From: Caprella mutica
Taxonomy: Eukaryota > Arthropoda > Malacostraca > Amphipoda > Caprellidae
Length of the DNA stretch: 64,000 nt
Direction: 5' to 3'
Assembly (NCBI GenBank): GCA_947561585.1
Contig: CANNZV010001628.1
Coordinates: 57,855 to 121,854 of the forward strand
The notes under the pieces: generated by a model
Seen by the model: only the letters and a program-made list of their open reading frames with translations
Database searches by the model: none
Told to the model about the DNA's origin: nothing
Shown here: positions 22,406-33,850 of the stretch, piece by piece
How positions within the stretch are numbered: the stretch's first letter is position 1
Layout of the letters: every line of letters starts with the position of its first letter
Translations under genes and position numbers: made by a program

Positions 22406-22468
22406 ACATTAGTGTTGCTTCTATTTCTTCCATTACCAACTGAATTTATTTAATTGTCTCTTTCAGAT

Positions 22469-24185
22469 ATGGCTAAAAAACATCACTCCTTTTGATCTTG
22501 CTAGTGATGGAAGCTGTAACTTTACAACCCTTACCGGATGGAAATATTGAATTCCTTTCCACCAAAGTAGGCAAGATGGTTTCAACAAACAAAGTTCTCC
22601 TCGCCAAACTTTCCTTGGGGACAGATATTCATCTTCAAAAATTATGTCTACATTCCAGGAAAATATTAGTTACTACATCAGCCATAAAATACACTTCTTC
22701 AGATGCAGCACACTACAGATCCGCAATAGTGAACTCCTTAAGAGACATATACCAGACCATAGAAACCATTCAGAAATACCCAGAATACAACAACAATAAT
22801 GAACTAGAGACTTTAAAAGACGAACTAAATATTTTAGTTGAAGACTTAGGAGCAAAAACTCTCCCTCACTACAATATACAAACTCTAACTCTTAAAACTC
22901 GTGGTGTGTTTAACGGATACGGAAAGTTCCTTAAATGGGCTTTCGGTGTCTCGACCACAGATGACACAGATTTACTACAACTACAGTACACTGGCTTAAA
23001 GAATAAATTCATCACTTCTCAACATAAATTGAATGTAACAGTGAACAAAATTCACACAATACTCAACAGCACTTTGGAAGAAATGATTTCATTCTCTTCC
23101 CAACTTTCACATCATGAAATATTCTTTGAAAATGAAATGCAATTTCAATTATTAATTCAATCGCACAACTCCATTCTTAATGCTTTCATTAACATTAAAG
23201 ATTCCATCGAGAAATTTCATGTAGAACGTAACTTCATTACTCTCAAAATAATTCTAAACACTATCTCTATATCTTACATTCAACAGCTAGTCTTGGAAGG
23301 AGAAAGGCGATTATATCCTTATGTTTTTCCTATTGCAAACATCACACTTAATAATTATCCAGACGCACTCAAATTGATCGACATCCTTTCACTTTTGTAA
23401 TCATTTTACCATTTATAGATCAGAAACCTACACATCTTTACAAACTCTTCCCATTTCCAGTCTTGCACGGAAACTATCTAGTGATGCCACAGATTTCAAA
23501 ATACATTTCTCTCACCTATCTCTACGATAAAATTATAAGCTATCAAATTTTTGAAGATTTAGAAACTCAGTGTATCTCCTATGAATTCGACCATAGTTAC
23601 CTCTGCAGGTTTGATGACGCAGTATACTATACAACAGAAACCCCCAGCTGTGAAATCAGTCTTATTTTGAATAACACAGATCGCATTGACAAGGAATGCA
23701 GATTTATAGACATAGATAACACTCGCAACATCTACAAGGCAAAAGTTGGAAATATAGATCACATTTTTCTAGTTAACGACACAACCGTAACACTAAAATG
23801 TCCAGGGACAACTTCACCAACAATAAAAACCCTTAAAGCCAAAGGACATTATACTATTAGTGAACACTGTTCATTACGAAGTACCACTTTCAATATTCCA
23901 TCTCACACCATCACTCTGAGTAACATCAAACAAGAAATTACAATGAAAACACTTTTCGACATACAAACACTGAACTTCACAAGACACCACCATGATGATC
24001 CTAAAATAAACGACCTCCACAAGACTGTCAAATTGTTGAAAGAATGGAAAGACGAAGAAGTAGGAACTATCATTCAGGATAATACACAGAACATTGTCCA
24101 ACATTTCGGTGTAACATATGCACTTTTCATATTATTTGCCATTGTTTTCCTTGTCACAATAACTATTTGTTACTGCAAGAAATAA
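22469..24185 (+). pseudogene. env: Errantivirus-type F-like envelope gene, endogenous and frameshifted
   Basis: Two long frames (22492-23400 and 23463-24185) form one gene of about 565 codons, broken by a frameshift near 23400 and a second one near the ATG at 22469; the hydrophobic start looks like a signal peptide. About 134 residues into the first frame lies KTRGVFNGYGKFLKWAFG, matching the basic cleavage site plus fusion-peptide pattern of insect errantivirus Env and baculovirus F proteins (RxxR-GxxNxxGxxxKxxFG), though the basic site is degenerate. The second frame has many Cys and N-x-S/T sites and ends with a membrane anchor (about 24105-24170) and a short Cys/Lys tail. A pyrimidine tract and AG just upstream resemble the acceptor of spliced errantivirus env mRNA. 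An AATAAA overlaps the stop. No gag, pol or LTR lies nearby. Family membership is well supported; function is lost through the breaks. Confidence 0.75.
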
Positions 24186-24566
24186 AAAAAATGCTATTCA
24201 GAAAAGAAATTGTGATATAAACTTACATTAATGGATTTTTTCAAATTTAAATGTAACCATTTCAGTAAATAGTCTTCAGAAATATAGAGTCCATTGTTTA
24301 GCCATTAGTTCAATGTATTTAACAATACAAGTTAGATGTAATGGATATAATATTTTTCATTTAAACTCCCATAACATTTTTTGGACTAGTCATATTTTGG
24401 CAGTTCCATTGCAATCTCTTAAGGTGACCATATATCTTCAATATGTTTGGTTTTATATGTTAAATATGTCTAAGTTGAGTTAGTTTAGTGTCTTATTTTT
24501 CTATTTAAATGTTAAAACATTTTTGAACTGATGGACATAGTTTCAGAAGAGGTAATCAAAAAGTGA
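24186..24566. other. No gene seen
   Basis: AT-rich sequence downstream of env. I looked for a purine tract and LTR start and found nothing convincing. Confidence 0.5.
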
Positions 24567-24868
24567 GTGTGATTATTTTTGTTATTGCGCAAAGGTCATT
24601 GTTAGAGTCAACTCTGTAATTTTACTTACGAAAAAGGACTGAATAAAAGGGGAAAAAAATACAATGTTGGAAAATTTTATACAGGGTGTTATCAAAATGT
24701 CATTGAAGTTGTTCTATTTCCAAATAGTTTAAGGAAGAAGTGTAAGCACCCTGTATTAAAATTTTGACCATTTTAATATTTTTCCTTTACTTCAGCGTCT
24801 TTCCGTAAGTAAAATCACAGAGTTAGCTCTAGCAATAACTTTCGCGCACTTACAAAAATAATACTCTC
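24567..24868. mobile_element. ~300-bp foldback element with mariner-like inner termini
   Basis: Arms of about 120 bp pair throughout: outer GATTATTTTTGT/ACAAAAATAATAC, then RGAGTYAACTCTGT, ATTTTACTTACG, and at the inner ends ATACAGGGTG against CACCCTGTAT (24690-24700 and 24749-24759), with a loop of about 50 bp. The inner ACAGGGTG ends look like Tc1/mariner termini, so the structure may be a short MITE inside an older palindrome. Confidence 0.75.
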
Positions 24869-25167
24869 AAGAGGCGGAGAAAAGTTTTCGTCCATTGACT
24901 AACGATTCAGAAGTATTTGAAAAAGCGCAAACTTTTTTGTGGGCCATACTGTAGATGTTGATGAGGGAGAAGAAATGTCTCTTTGATAAACTCTTGAGAA
25001 AATGCATATTGGGATGACATAACCGTGTCAGAATTTTATAGTCTTCAGTGTTGTCCTTTTGACAGTTCTCACTTGATGTCATTATTCTATTAATGGGAAA
25101 TTTAAGATCAGTTTTAAAATGTATGACATTTTTCAGATCAAATTTTTAGTTCTATAAAATATTCAAA

Positions 25168-26238
25168 ATGAAAATTAGGAATAGAAGAAATCCTGTTTTT
25201 CGTCCTGTACCTCCTCCAATAGAGGTAAGTTTATGAAATTTTGTAGGAGAAATCTTTCATTATGTTATCACATTCTTGATTTTAACAAATAATCTTCATT
25301 TCAGTATCCAAGACTCTTTTTGGAAGTCAAAGGAACTAGATACCAACTTCTGGGTGACAGCATGCTGGTACGTTTGCATGGGGCAGCCGGGACGAGAGGT
25401 AAGAATAAGTGTATTTTAGCCTTTTTCAAGAATGATATAAGTATGAATACAGTTATTGGTAGTTAGAATTTATATAGCTTTTCTTTTCCCTTTATTCTTA
25501 TACTCTTCTTCAATGTTCTTTTCTAATTGTAATGTTATTTTCAGCGACGACTGTGTGGGGTAGTGGTGATTGTAGACAGACTTGCCAGAGTGGCCTTTCT
25601 ACGATGGAGTTGGCAGAGTCCGTGTGGTGCAATGGAATTTCTGCAAACTGCATTCTAATGATTGGCACCAATGACATCTTAAAGGCGTCATCCAGGGTCG
25701 TTTGTAGTGGTGAGTTGATTTACCAGATGAACTCGCTACTACAAATGATCCATGCTCATACCAGTAAGCTTATGGTGGTCATTTTACTCCCTGTTCCCAG
25801 AAAGTGAAACAAAAATGAAACAATGAAACAATTTATTCGTGAAGAAAGAAAGAAGAAAAAAAAAGCAATACAATACACTAAGGCATTCTAAAACATAAAA
25901 AAAATACACAAAACAAGCATATTTAAATTTTATTTATTTCCACGGCCCTTTAAGCTCAATGGCTTTTAGGGCAACCTATCTAATAAATGGGGTATCTTGA
26001 GCACCTGAGTCTCTGGAAGGACACAGTTTTCTGTGTTCGAGGATGGAGATGTGTAGCGAGAGTGATGGTAATCGACACGACTGACATCTTTTTTCGTCGG
26101 AAAAATTTTTGTCAGTCTTGTTATGAGCAACAGTTTTGGGACGGTCGTCCTGATGGGATACACTGGAACCAAGTGGGTATGTTGCAGGTTCTGCAGCGTA
26201 TCCACAACTACTGTTGCTCTTACGATCACTCACGGTAG
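25168..26238 (+). CDS. Spliced SGNH/GDSL-hydrolase-like gene, possibly interrupted
   Basis: Three exons join in phase: 25168-25224 (ATG, 19 codons), 25305-25398 and 25545-25807, all with good GT-AG signals. Exon 2 has LLGDSMLVRL (SGNH block I with the nucleophile Ser), exon 3 has CILMIGTNDILK (block III, GxND) and the core strand LMVVILLPVPRK. A further open stretch, 25987-26238, reads FWDGRPDGIHWNQVGMLQVL, which is block V with the catalytic Asp and His, so all main blocks occur in order. Between 25808 and 25986 lie a stop and an A-rich stretch that looks like an inserted retroelement 3' tail in reverse, or a fourth intron with poor signals. The fold is that of esterases/lipases; the substrate is unknown and no signal peptide is visible. 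Host gene or TE-derived gene cannot be decided. Confidence 0.55.
25808..25986 (-). repeat. A-rich probable retroelement tail within the SGNH gene
   Basis: Reading the minus strand, GCCATTGAGCTTAAAGGGCC is followed by GTGGAAATAAATAAAA and a long T/A-rich stretch, like the 3' untranslated end of a LINE. It separates the GxND and DxxH parts of the SGNH reading. Target duplications were not identified. Confidence 0.35.
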
Positions 26239-26666
26239 ATATCTGCTCGATGATGTTTTTAAGATGTCATTAGTGGGAGAGGTGTGAATGGTTATGGGAG
26301 TGAGAGTGCACCTGTGTGTTTGTTTGTTAGATTGTGTTGAATGAATGATTTTGGTAGTGAGAGTGTGTGTGTGTGTGTTGGCAAGTTGGTCTTGAATGAA
26401 TGTGTGAATGATTGAGTGCTGCCCGGCAATTTCTGCCCATGATGTCACCCTGTCATTCTTCACCAGTGAGAAAAGGTAAGAAAACTAATAACTTTGAAGA
26501 TATTCATTTATATTAGAAGATTAGTACTGTAAGTCTGATTTAATTTGTGCCTTTTAAAGGTATGACGCGTTTAAAAACAGTATTAACATTAGTAAACTGT
26601 TACTTGAATGTTATAAACTTGAATTTATTTGTTATTACTATGGAATTTTGATTTTGAGAGGATAAT

Positions 26667-26831
26667 ATTGCCTAATTAAATGTTTAATTTTGTTCTTTTT
26701 CAATTTAGTTGGCTTGTGTGTAACGTGAGGTGTGCTTCGTCAGTCGTTATTGCCTAATTAAATGTTTAATTTTGTTCTTTTTCAATTTAGTTGGCTTGTG
26801 TGTAGTAACGTGAGGTGTGCTTCGTCAGTCG
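26667..26831 (+). repeat. 83-bp direct tandem duplication
   Basis: The block from TATTGCCTAATTAAATG to TGCTTCGTCAGTCGT occurs twice in a row with a 3-bp indel (TGTGTAACG versus TGTGTAGTAACG). Recent local duplication; no coding role seen. Confidence 0.9.
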
Positions 26832-27240
26832 TGTCTGTAGTGGAACATCATCACCACTACTGCAGTACTGGTATCAACCAATCTCTGAAATAATTGTGAG
26901 TTTTCTATCTGTTTTGAACTCATAGGGATCACAATCATACTTACAGTTATTAAACTTCCATTAATCAATTTGATCAAGAATGTGGTCATAGAAGGTGTGA
27001 AAGTAGAAATTTCAGAGAAGGCGCAATGAGTGTAAATACATTGAAAAATGAAGGTTAAATTAAAATTACGAGAGTATAACGAATGATTAACTGTTTATGC
27101 ATTTTTAAATGGATATAGTTATATTGGGGTAACAGTGACGCACTAAATTTTTATGCATCTACCAATAATAAGCACGTGATAGTGGATATAATATTAACTC
27201 TGTATATTCTTTTTCAGGATTGTGTTGACGAATTCTACCA

Positions 27241-27360
27241 GCCGCTGTCTGAGGGTCAGGGGGGGGGGGGGCTAAACTACAACAACAACCACCAATACGC
27301 TGTCTGAGGGACAGGGGGGGGGGGGGGGGGCTAAACTACAACAACAACAACCAAAACGCT
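27241..27360 (+). repeat. ~57-bp duplication with poly-G and CAA repeats
   Basis: Two units of CGCTGTCTGAGGGWCAG followed by a run of 12-18 G, then GCTAAACTACAACAACAAC. Unequal G-run lengths suggest slippage. Confidence 0.9.
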
Positions 27361-27968
27361 GCTTGGTGGGTGCTGCAACACTCATCAAGTGAATATATCT
27401 ATTTAAATATTTAATGTTATTTAATTATATCCTGAAATACTGTAGTTTCTCAGAAATTTAATTACTTTTCGGCTTTTGAATATTTTTAATTTGTAAACTC
27501 TAAAATTCCATTTGACTAATTGTAGGTTATAAATTATGTTATCAACGAAATGTTTCTATAATCGTGATAAAGTCCAAGAGAGAGTCAAGGTGGCATAAAG
27601 ATTTCTTTATGATGTCTAGTTATGTTTTGTATGATTTAGACAAATTAAGTGATTTCAATGGTGGCACAGAGTGACTAAATAAAAAGTATTGACTACCAAT
27701 TGAATTTCTTCACTTACATGAGAAATCGACAAAAAGGTAATTTGGACAAAGAAAACTTCCAATCCCTCGTTAAAGGGTGTTCCCTAGGTCCTAGGAAATT
27801 GAAATTTATACCATTCTCTATTGAATTGTTATTGAGATCTTTGTTATGCATATCTTCAATTTCACCACATGTTGAAAGTAAACCCTCACGAATTATCAGA
27901 AAGGAAGGCTATGTAAATCATCGAGGGACTAACAGTTTTTGAATTGTATAAGATTGCTTCAGCATCAG
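27361..27968. other. No recognisable gene
   Basis: AT-rich. The + strand frame at 27700-27942 has no domain that I recognise and its first codon is not ATG. Confidence 0.4.
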
Positions 27969-28175
27969 TCAGTGATAATCAAGGGTGATGATTTTGATAG
28001 AGATAAAAATTAATAATACATATATAATAGAGTTCGTTAGCATCGGCATACCGTGAGAAATCAGAAGCCACGGCATGTATGCCACGAAAGTTGTGGCATA
28101 GATAATGTCACATAACTTTTCACCCTGCAATATGTAAGCAGAATAACAACATGGAACAATAAAAGAGAAGGCCAC
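27969..28175 (-). pseudogene. Hydrophobic fragment, possibly insect chemoreceptor
   Basis: A 68-aa minus-strand frame has two membrane-like stretches (FSFIVPCCYSAYILQGEKLC and a second around IIYVLLIFISIKI). The pattern CYSxYIxQGEKLCDxIYxTxF recalls the end of transmembrane segment 6 and the following loop of insect odorant receptors. A possible acceptor (CATATTGCAG) and donor (CACG|GTATGC) lie inside the frame, so the exon could be shorter. There are no neighbouring exons. This is a tentative call. Confidence 0.25.
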
Positions 28176-28282
28176 TGAGAGTGAGAGTAATATAAACCTT
28201 ATTTAGGTAAATAGAATGATACGGAAGCCACTGAGAGTGAGAGTAATATAAACCTTATTTAGGTAAATAGAATGATACGGAA
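28171..28282 (+). repeat. 56-bp direct tandem duplication
   Basis: GCCACTGAGAGTGAGAGTAA through GAATGATACGGAA is present twice in succession with perfect identity by eye. Confidence 0.9.
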
Positions 28283-28859
28283 AGGAGAATGATATAGAGA
28301 GAAGCAATAGAATAAAATAGATAGACAATGTAACCACCAGTGTAAGATAAATGAAAACACCAATTAAAAATAATAACAAAGTGTGAGAGACAGGGAGAGA
28401 AAAATGTCAGAGCAACAAAGTGCTAAAAATGGAATGAATAAAACTAAAGTGGGATAGAGGCAATGTATGAAATGAAAATAGGATACATAAATTATAAATA
28501 TCAGAAATATAGAAATAGGCGTGCACAGCGCGCGGTGTATGTCGGATAAATGAATGTATGAACTTGTGTCTTGCGCGCTTGGTGTGTGACTTTTTAAAAA
28601 ATGAAATTAATGTAATGAATGAAATGAATGTAATGAATGAAATGAATGTAATGAAGGGAATGAAATAAATAAAAGTAATGAAAGTAATAAAAGTAAGTAA
28701 AGTGTAAAGTATGTATATAGGAGTATGGTGATTTAGTTTAGGATGATATATATATATGAATATTGTGAATATTACATGTGTGACTAGAGAGTTGTGTTTA
28801 GGGGGGGGGGGGGGGGGGTGATGCGTGTTGCGGCGTGTGGGCGCGCTTGGCGCGTGTGT
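28283..28859. other. Purine-rich low-complexity stretch
   Basis: Purine-biased sequence with irregular (AATGAATGT) and GTAA repeats around 28600-28720 and an 18-19-base G run at 28800-28818. Nothing gene-like. Confidence 0.6.
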
Positions 28860-29727
28860 TCTGGCTAGAGGATGTACACAATGTGAGAGAGAGAAATGCT
28901 AATAGTATTGATATGCAGAGCGAGGAACATGGACTATATAGTCTTCGTTGGACCATTTCCATCCATTCTGGCAGCCCTGTACCTGTTGTCACAGAAATTC
29001 ATCGACGTATTATGAGTTTGATGTCATTGATGACCCTCAGCGTCAAGCAGTTATCAGGCCAACACAGCATCATTTAGAGGATTGTACTGCAAGATACCAA
29101 TAGATAATTTGATTTCATCTATCTCATGCCATATATATTGAGCTGTATTTATAACTATAGTTGTGTAAATAAAGCAATTAGTATGAGTTGTGACTTGTGA
29201 TCATTAAAATATGAAAAGTATACATATAAAGTATTACCTAATATATTCAGTAACTATTTATTGCAATATTAATACCTATTTAAAAGACTAAGACAGCGAA
29301 ATGAAAATACATAGATACTAATATTATGTTCAAATGTATTTAATGAGCAAAAAGCAATATATCATTTTAGTGGATATACAGAAATGTATCAAATATTTTA
29401 CACTACCATCTTGATTCATTGAACGTATTGCTTCAAAACTTGCTAGCTACCTAGAAGTTCTCCCATTTGGGTCAGTCATTATCCTCTTTTCGTCTCACCT
29501 TTTCTATAACACTCCTTAAAGCTTACTCCTAACATGAAAAGATGCTATCGTTATGAAAAACTTCTTTGAAAATATAAATAATGTTCTTTATTTAACTAAT
29601 TAAGGAAACATTTATGCTAGATAATTTTACTTAAATTTTATTGATAAATATCTACAAGAATAAATAATAGAAGTGATTTAGGATCAGATTGTCATCACTA
29701 AAGATGTGACATTGTGCATATATGCAG
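28860..29727 (+). repeat. Z-family repeat, copy 2
   Basis: About 90 % identical by eye to 18820-19640. Stops abruptly at the W boundary (GCATATATGCAG), where X-family sequence starts. The short frame at its start is shared with copy 1 but has stops just upstream. Confidence 0.75.
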
Positions 29728-30178
29728 TGTCATTATAGGAGAAGGGCAAGTTAAAATGGTAGACCCTTATTTAATGTTCAATGTAGCCCCGATGGCCATT
29801 GCCTATTACATGACTTCGCCCTAACGTATTCTCGCACGAGGAATATATCCGGGCGAACAAATGCAATAAATACCTTTATTCTACAAAAAATGTTGATAAA
29901 TGAATTCCTCAACAATAGTTTAGAGACATTGGTGTTTCCGTCGGAGGAATGAAGAAGGGAATATTCATTGGCAGCTTCGACAAACGGCGATTTTAGGGTT
30001 AAAGGGGGTTACTCCGGTGGCAATCATTACAAAGTGGCCGGAATTGTTAAAATTAAGGTATTTATTTCTGGCACTTCTCTGCCTCTGAAGGTTTACCAAA
30101 GTGGGGGGGGGGGGGGGATACCAGAGTGATATAAATTAAGATAGACTAATCTTGTTGAGGTAAATAACCATTTTTCAT

Positions 30179-30900
30179 TTGCAACCAAAAACGGCCAGCA
30201 GCACTGCTAGTCAGTTTAAACTTAATGACGTGGAGTGGCTTGGTGCTAGGGTTGCTATTTATGAACCCATTAGTGATAGAAGTGTTCTTCACAATTACGT
30301 TGTGGACAAAATTCACCCGTTGGTAATTTTAGAGCGTGGGCAAATGGCGCACGATAAGCATTCACCTATTTCCGTAGATAACAAGTCTCTTTCAATATTA
30401 GGATTTTGTATCGAAACAGAAAATAACTGAAACAGGTAAATATAACTATGTCTTATGGGTCTTCAATTTGATGTGGTTCACATCCCATGAATGAGAATTT
30501 ACCATGCTCCAGCACTAAAGCAGATACCATACTAAGATGAATTTCAATCAATATAACTACTTCCGATGAGAAGATTATGAATGTTCAATGGACAAGTTAA
30601 AGTTTTGCAAGATTAATCTGCACCGACTCATTTTTGTGACAAAAATTAACTGAAAATCAATAATAGCTCTGAAAGATAAAGTAATTCAATAAGTTGCACG
30701 AATAAATTCAACTGTTACAAAGTGGATACTCGTCGGGTATAACACCCCAGCTTTAAGAAGAGAGATGATGTAGAATCAATGGGTAAGATTAACATTATTA
30801 AATAGAATTCCTCCGCGTCCTAGTAATGTTGTCCTACCGAATGGGGAATCAGCCCCTCTTCTCAACGCGGATGGGGAAGAAGTCCATCTTAATTAATTAG
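30179..30900 (+). pseudogene. ORF X, copy 2, intact first part and decayed second part
   Basis: The first 83 codons (start codon is TTG-like in context; no ATG) are open to 30430 and share KLNDVEWLGARVAIYE and SISVDN-type blocks with the other copies. Downstream the same protein order as in 21739-22405 is traceable through stops: a RLICTDS-like block near 30625, KWILVGYNT near 30720, and then PPRPSNVVLPNGESAPLL at about 30820. The latter adds a C-terminal part absent from copy 1b. No known fold recognised. Confidence 0.45.
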
Positions 30901-32045
30901 ATGTAGAAGTGACATCTACTTTGGCAATAGGTGTGCAACTTGGGTTTATTAGATGCAGAGAAGGTTTGATTAAATTGAAAATGTAGGGAGTTTATGTCAT
31001 TGTCTTCGGCAGGCAAAGCATATGCATTTTCTAAAATTAATTAGCCATCAGATTCAATTGTAATTTGAAGTAAAAAAAAAAAATCCTTTGAACACTCATC
31101 CAAAGGGTATCTGGGCTGATAGATTTAATCGTGGTGGACACGTCATGTTTACATGAATCCAATGAACATGATGTGATATGTAATTTTAAGTATAAAAAAT
31201 TGAAAATAGGAAAGGAAAATAGAATATAAACAATGCGGGTCTCGGCTATACTCCGAGGTGAAAAAGAAATATGTGCGAGATTGCAGATCCGTGAGAGTGG
31301 TTTCTCGTTGACCAACTGTTTAACCAAATTTCAGTCAATTCGGTCTACCATTTTCTCAGTTATGCGACTAACAAGATAATAAATGAATGTCTGGTTAAAT
31401 ACAACCTTCGGCAAATTTGCAAAGTTATTTAATGCATTTCAAGTGATTCAACCTACTAAAGAAAACGGTGAGGATTTACACACCCTCTCCTCTTCTTCTT
31501 AGATTTTTGGAACTGAAATTTACAGGAAGGTGAAAGAAATTTTCTCAATCAACGAAAAGAAAGATCCGGAAATAAAGAAATGCCATTTAAAAAAACCCTT
31601 GCTCCTCTGCCGTCAGTCAGAGTGTAAATCTAGTAACAGTAGACTCTTTAGAGATTAAGTGCAGTAGTGATTGAAGCTATCTATATACTAAGAGAGCTAC
31701 GGATTTAATAAAGTATTCAACTACATAAGACGAGCGGTCAAATGTCCGAAAACTCCTCTAAAGATTTCTCATTCGTGGAACATATATAAGTTGCGTTGGG
31801 CAGTTAGAAGCAAAGCCTAAAAATTCTCCGCGCTCCCATTTTTCATCAATCCCACCACACTAGATTCATGAATTATTAATCCATTTTGCTTCAATTCTAA
31901 AAGTCTTATCTATTAATCTACAGTGTATTGAAAAGAGAGTTGAAAAATGGGTACACTCCGAAAGACTGCTGCTTCAACACTGATTGTTGTCTGAACTCCT
32001 GAAAAGTTAACTACTCTGAGCTCATCGTCACACGACACTACGAGC

Positions 32046-32073
32046 CGCTGATTGGTTCAAATATTTGACGTCA
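32046..32073. promoter_or_regulatory. CCAAT box plus CRE pair in the X centre
   Basis: CCAAT lies on the minus strand at 32051-32055 and the palindromic TGACGTCA at 32066-32073, 10 bp apart. The whole block GCCGCTGATTGGTTCAAATA...TGACGTCA is unchanged in the copy at 50626-50653, although surrounding sequence has diverged. This suggests a conserved promoter module read toward lower coordinates; no transcript evidence is available. Confidence 0.4.
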
Positions 32074-32580
32074 CGCAACTTTTTCTAAAATTATAACTGG
32101 AAATTAGGTTAGTCCACGTTAAGTTCCACACTTCAGTTTATTCGCAGAAGAGGTGACATCTAGGTGTCTCTTGCCACCATTTAGTGTAATCGTTTGTAAC
32201 TTTGCACTTCAGTGTTTTTAAATCCAATTCTCTATTTTGTCTTAACTTGCTTATAGAACAGACCTTTTAGAGTTCTCGAGTATATATGAATTTTGTTAGC
32301 AACTTACTTAGTGGTGATTAATGACGGGTGATGTCATTTTATGACATCCAGTGACTATAATGTTTATCACAGTCACGAGATGAGACTGTCTCCATGTTAG
32401 TTGATACGGTTATTATTCTCATTGGTCCGACAATGTAACTGTCCGACTAATTTATACGTAGTCAGTTGAAAAAGTTATCCTATTGTGTATTTCCTCCTTG
32501 AAGCTGTCAGCAAGTGTTGTAACAAAGACAGTATAAGATAAAGGCTCAACCTGATTGGGCACATACAAGAATAATAACAA

Positions 32581-33850
32581 CCCATTCGCATTGAGAAGAG
32601 GGACTGTTTTCCCATGCGGTAGGACAACACTACTAGGACGTGGATGAACTCTTAATTATGTTAATTCTACCCATTGATTCTACATCTCTCTTCTTACATC
32701 CAGGGGTGTAATACCCGACGAGTATCCACTTTGTAACAGTTGGATTTATTCGTGCCACATATTAAATTACTTAAGCTTTCCGAGCTATTATTTGATTTTC
32801 AGGTAAATTCTCTTGTCGCAAAAATGAGTGTGCAGATTAATCTTGCAAAACTTCAACTTGTACATTGAACATTCAATCTTCTCATCGGAAGTAGTTATAT
32901 TGATTGAAATTGATCTAAGTGTGGTATGTGCTTTAATGCTCTGACATGGTAAATTATCATTCATGGGATGTGAACCACATCAAATTAAAGACCCACAAGA
33001 CATAGTTATATTCACCTGTTTCAGTTATTTCTATAACTGAAAGTTTCTATACAAAATCCTAACTTTGAAAGAGACGCGTTATCTACGGAAATGGGTGAAT
33101 GCTTATCGTGCGCCATTTGCCCACGCTCTAAATTTACCAACGGGTGAATTGTGTCCACAACGTATTTGTTATGAACACTTCTATCACTATTGGGCTCATA
33201 AATAGAAACTCTTGCACCAAGCCACTCCACATCATTAAGTTTAAACTGACGAGCAGTGCTGCTGGCCCTTTTTGGTAGCAAATATAAAATGGTTATTTTT
33301 CACCTCAAAAAAATTAGTCTATTTAACTCTGGTATTGTCGAAGCTGCCAACAAATAGTCCCTTCTTGATTCCTCCGACAGAAACACCTATGTCTCTAAAC
33401 TATTGTTGAGGAATTCATTTATCAACATTTTTTGTAGAATAAAGGTATTTATTGCATTTATTCGCCCGGATATATACCTCGTGCGAGAATACGTTCGGGC
33501 GAAGGTATATAATAAGCAATGGCCATCGGGGGCTACATTGAACATCAAATAAGGGTCTACCATTTTAACTTTCCCTACTCCTATAATAAAACTTTTTTCA
33601 GTTACGGCGGTAATGTCTGTAAGTTACATAATTTTGTCATGCTGTTCTGCAAGGATCTTCTATGATACCTACATAATTAATCATTATTTTAAGACATTAA
33701 ATAAAAGGATTAAATTAAATTATGGTCATTGATAATAGATAAGTTTCAAAGTTAAAACTAATCTTAAAAACAATTGCTTAAAATAAGATGGCGAAAAAAG
33801 TGGACTAACTAACCTAAATGTAAATTAAAATGCATGCAATAAAGCTTAAA
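32581..33850 (-). mobile_element. X-family element, copy 3, inverted
   Basis: Reverse complement of the X flank and ORF region; aligns with 20600-22350 and 29728-30870. Together with copy 2 it makes an inverted repeat with arms of about 1.0-1.1 kb around the X centre. The outer end reaches AGCTTTATTGCATGCATTTT (reverse) at about 33830. Confidence 0.75.
33021..33281 (-). pseudogene. ORF X, copy 3
   Basis: An 86-codon open frame with ARQFKLNDVEWLGARVSIYE and GQMAHDKHSPISVDN, closest to copies 1a and 2. It ends in a frameshifted tail after LGFCIE. The rest of the protein region, to about 32700, is decayed. Its presence in the inverted arm shows that the ORF is part of the repeated unit. Confidence 0.5.

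Larger units (their letters stand above)
29728..32560 (+). mobile_element. X-family element, copy 2 (flank, ORF X, centre)
   Basis: Left part 29728-30180 equals 20870-21310; ORF X at 30179; then a decayed continuation to about 31170; then the X centre 31170-32560, which recurs at 49790-51130 and, inverted, at 40820-41640. This is the only place where flank, ORF and centre stand in one line, so it probably shows the order of the complete element. No reverse transcriptase, integrase or transposase was seen. Confidence 0.65.

Noticed and set aside
22673..24104. Minus-strand ORFs inside the env gene
   Set aside because: Shadows of the long + strand env frames.
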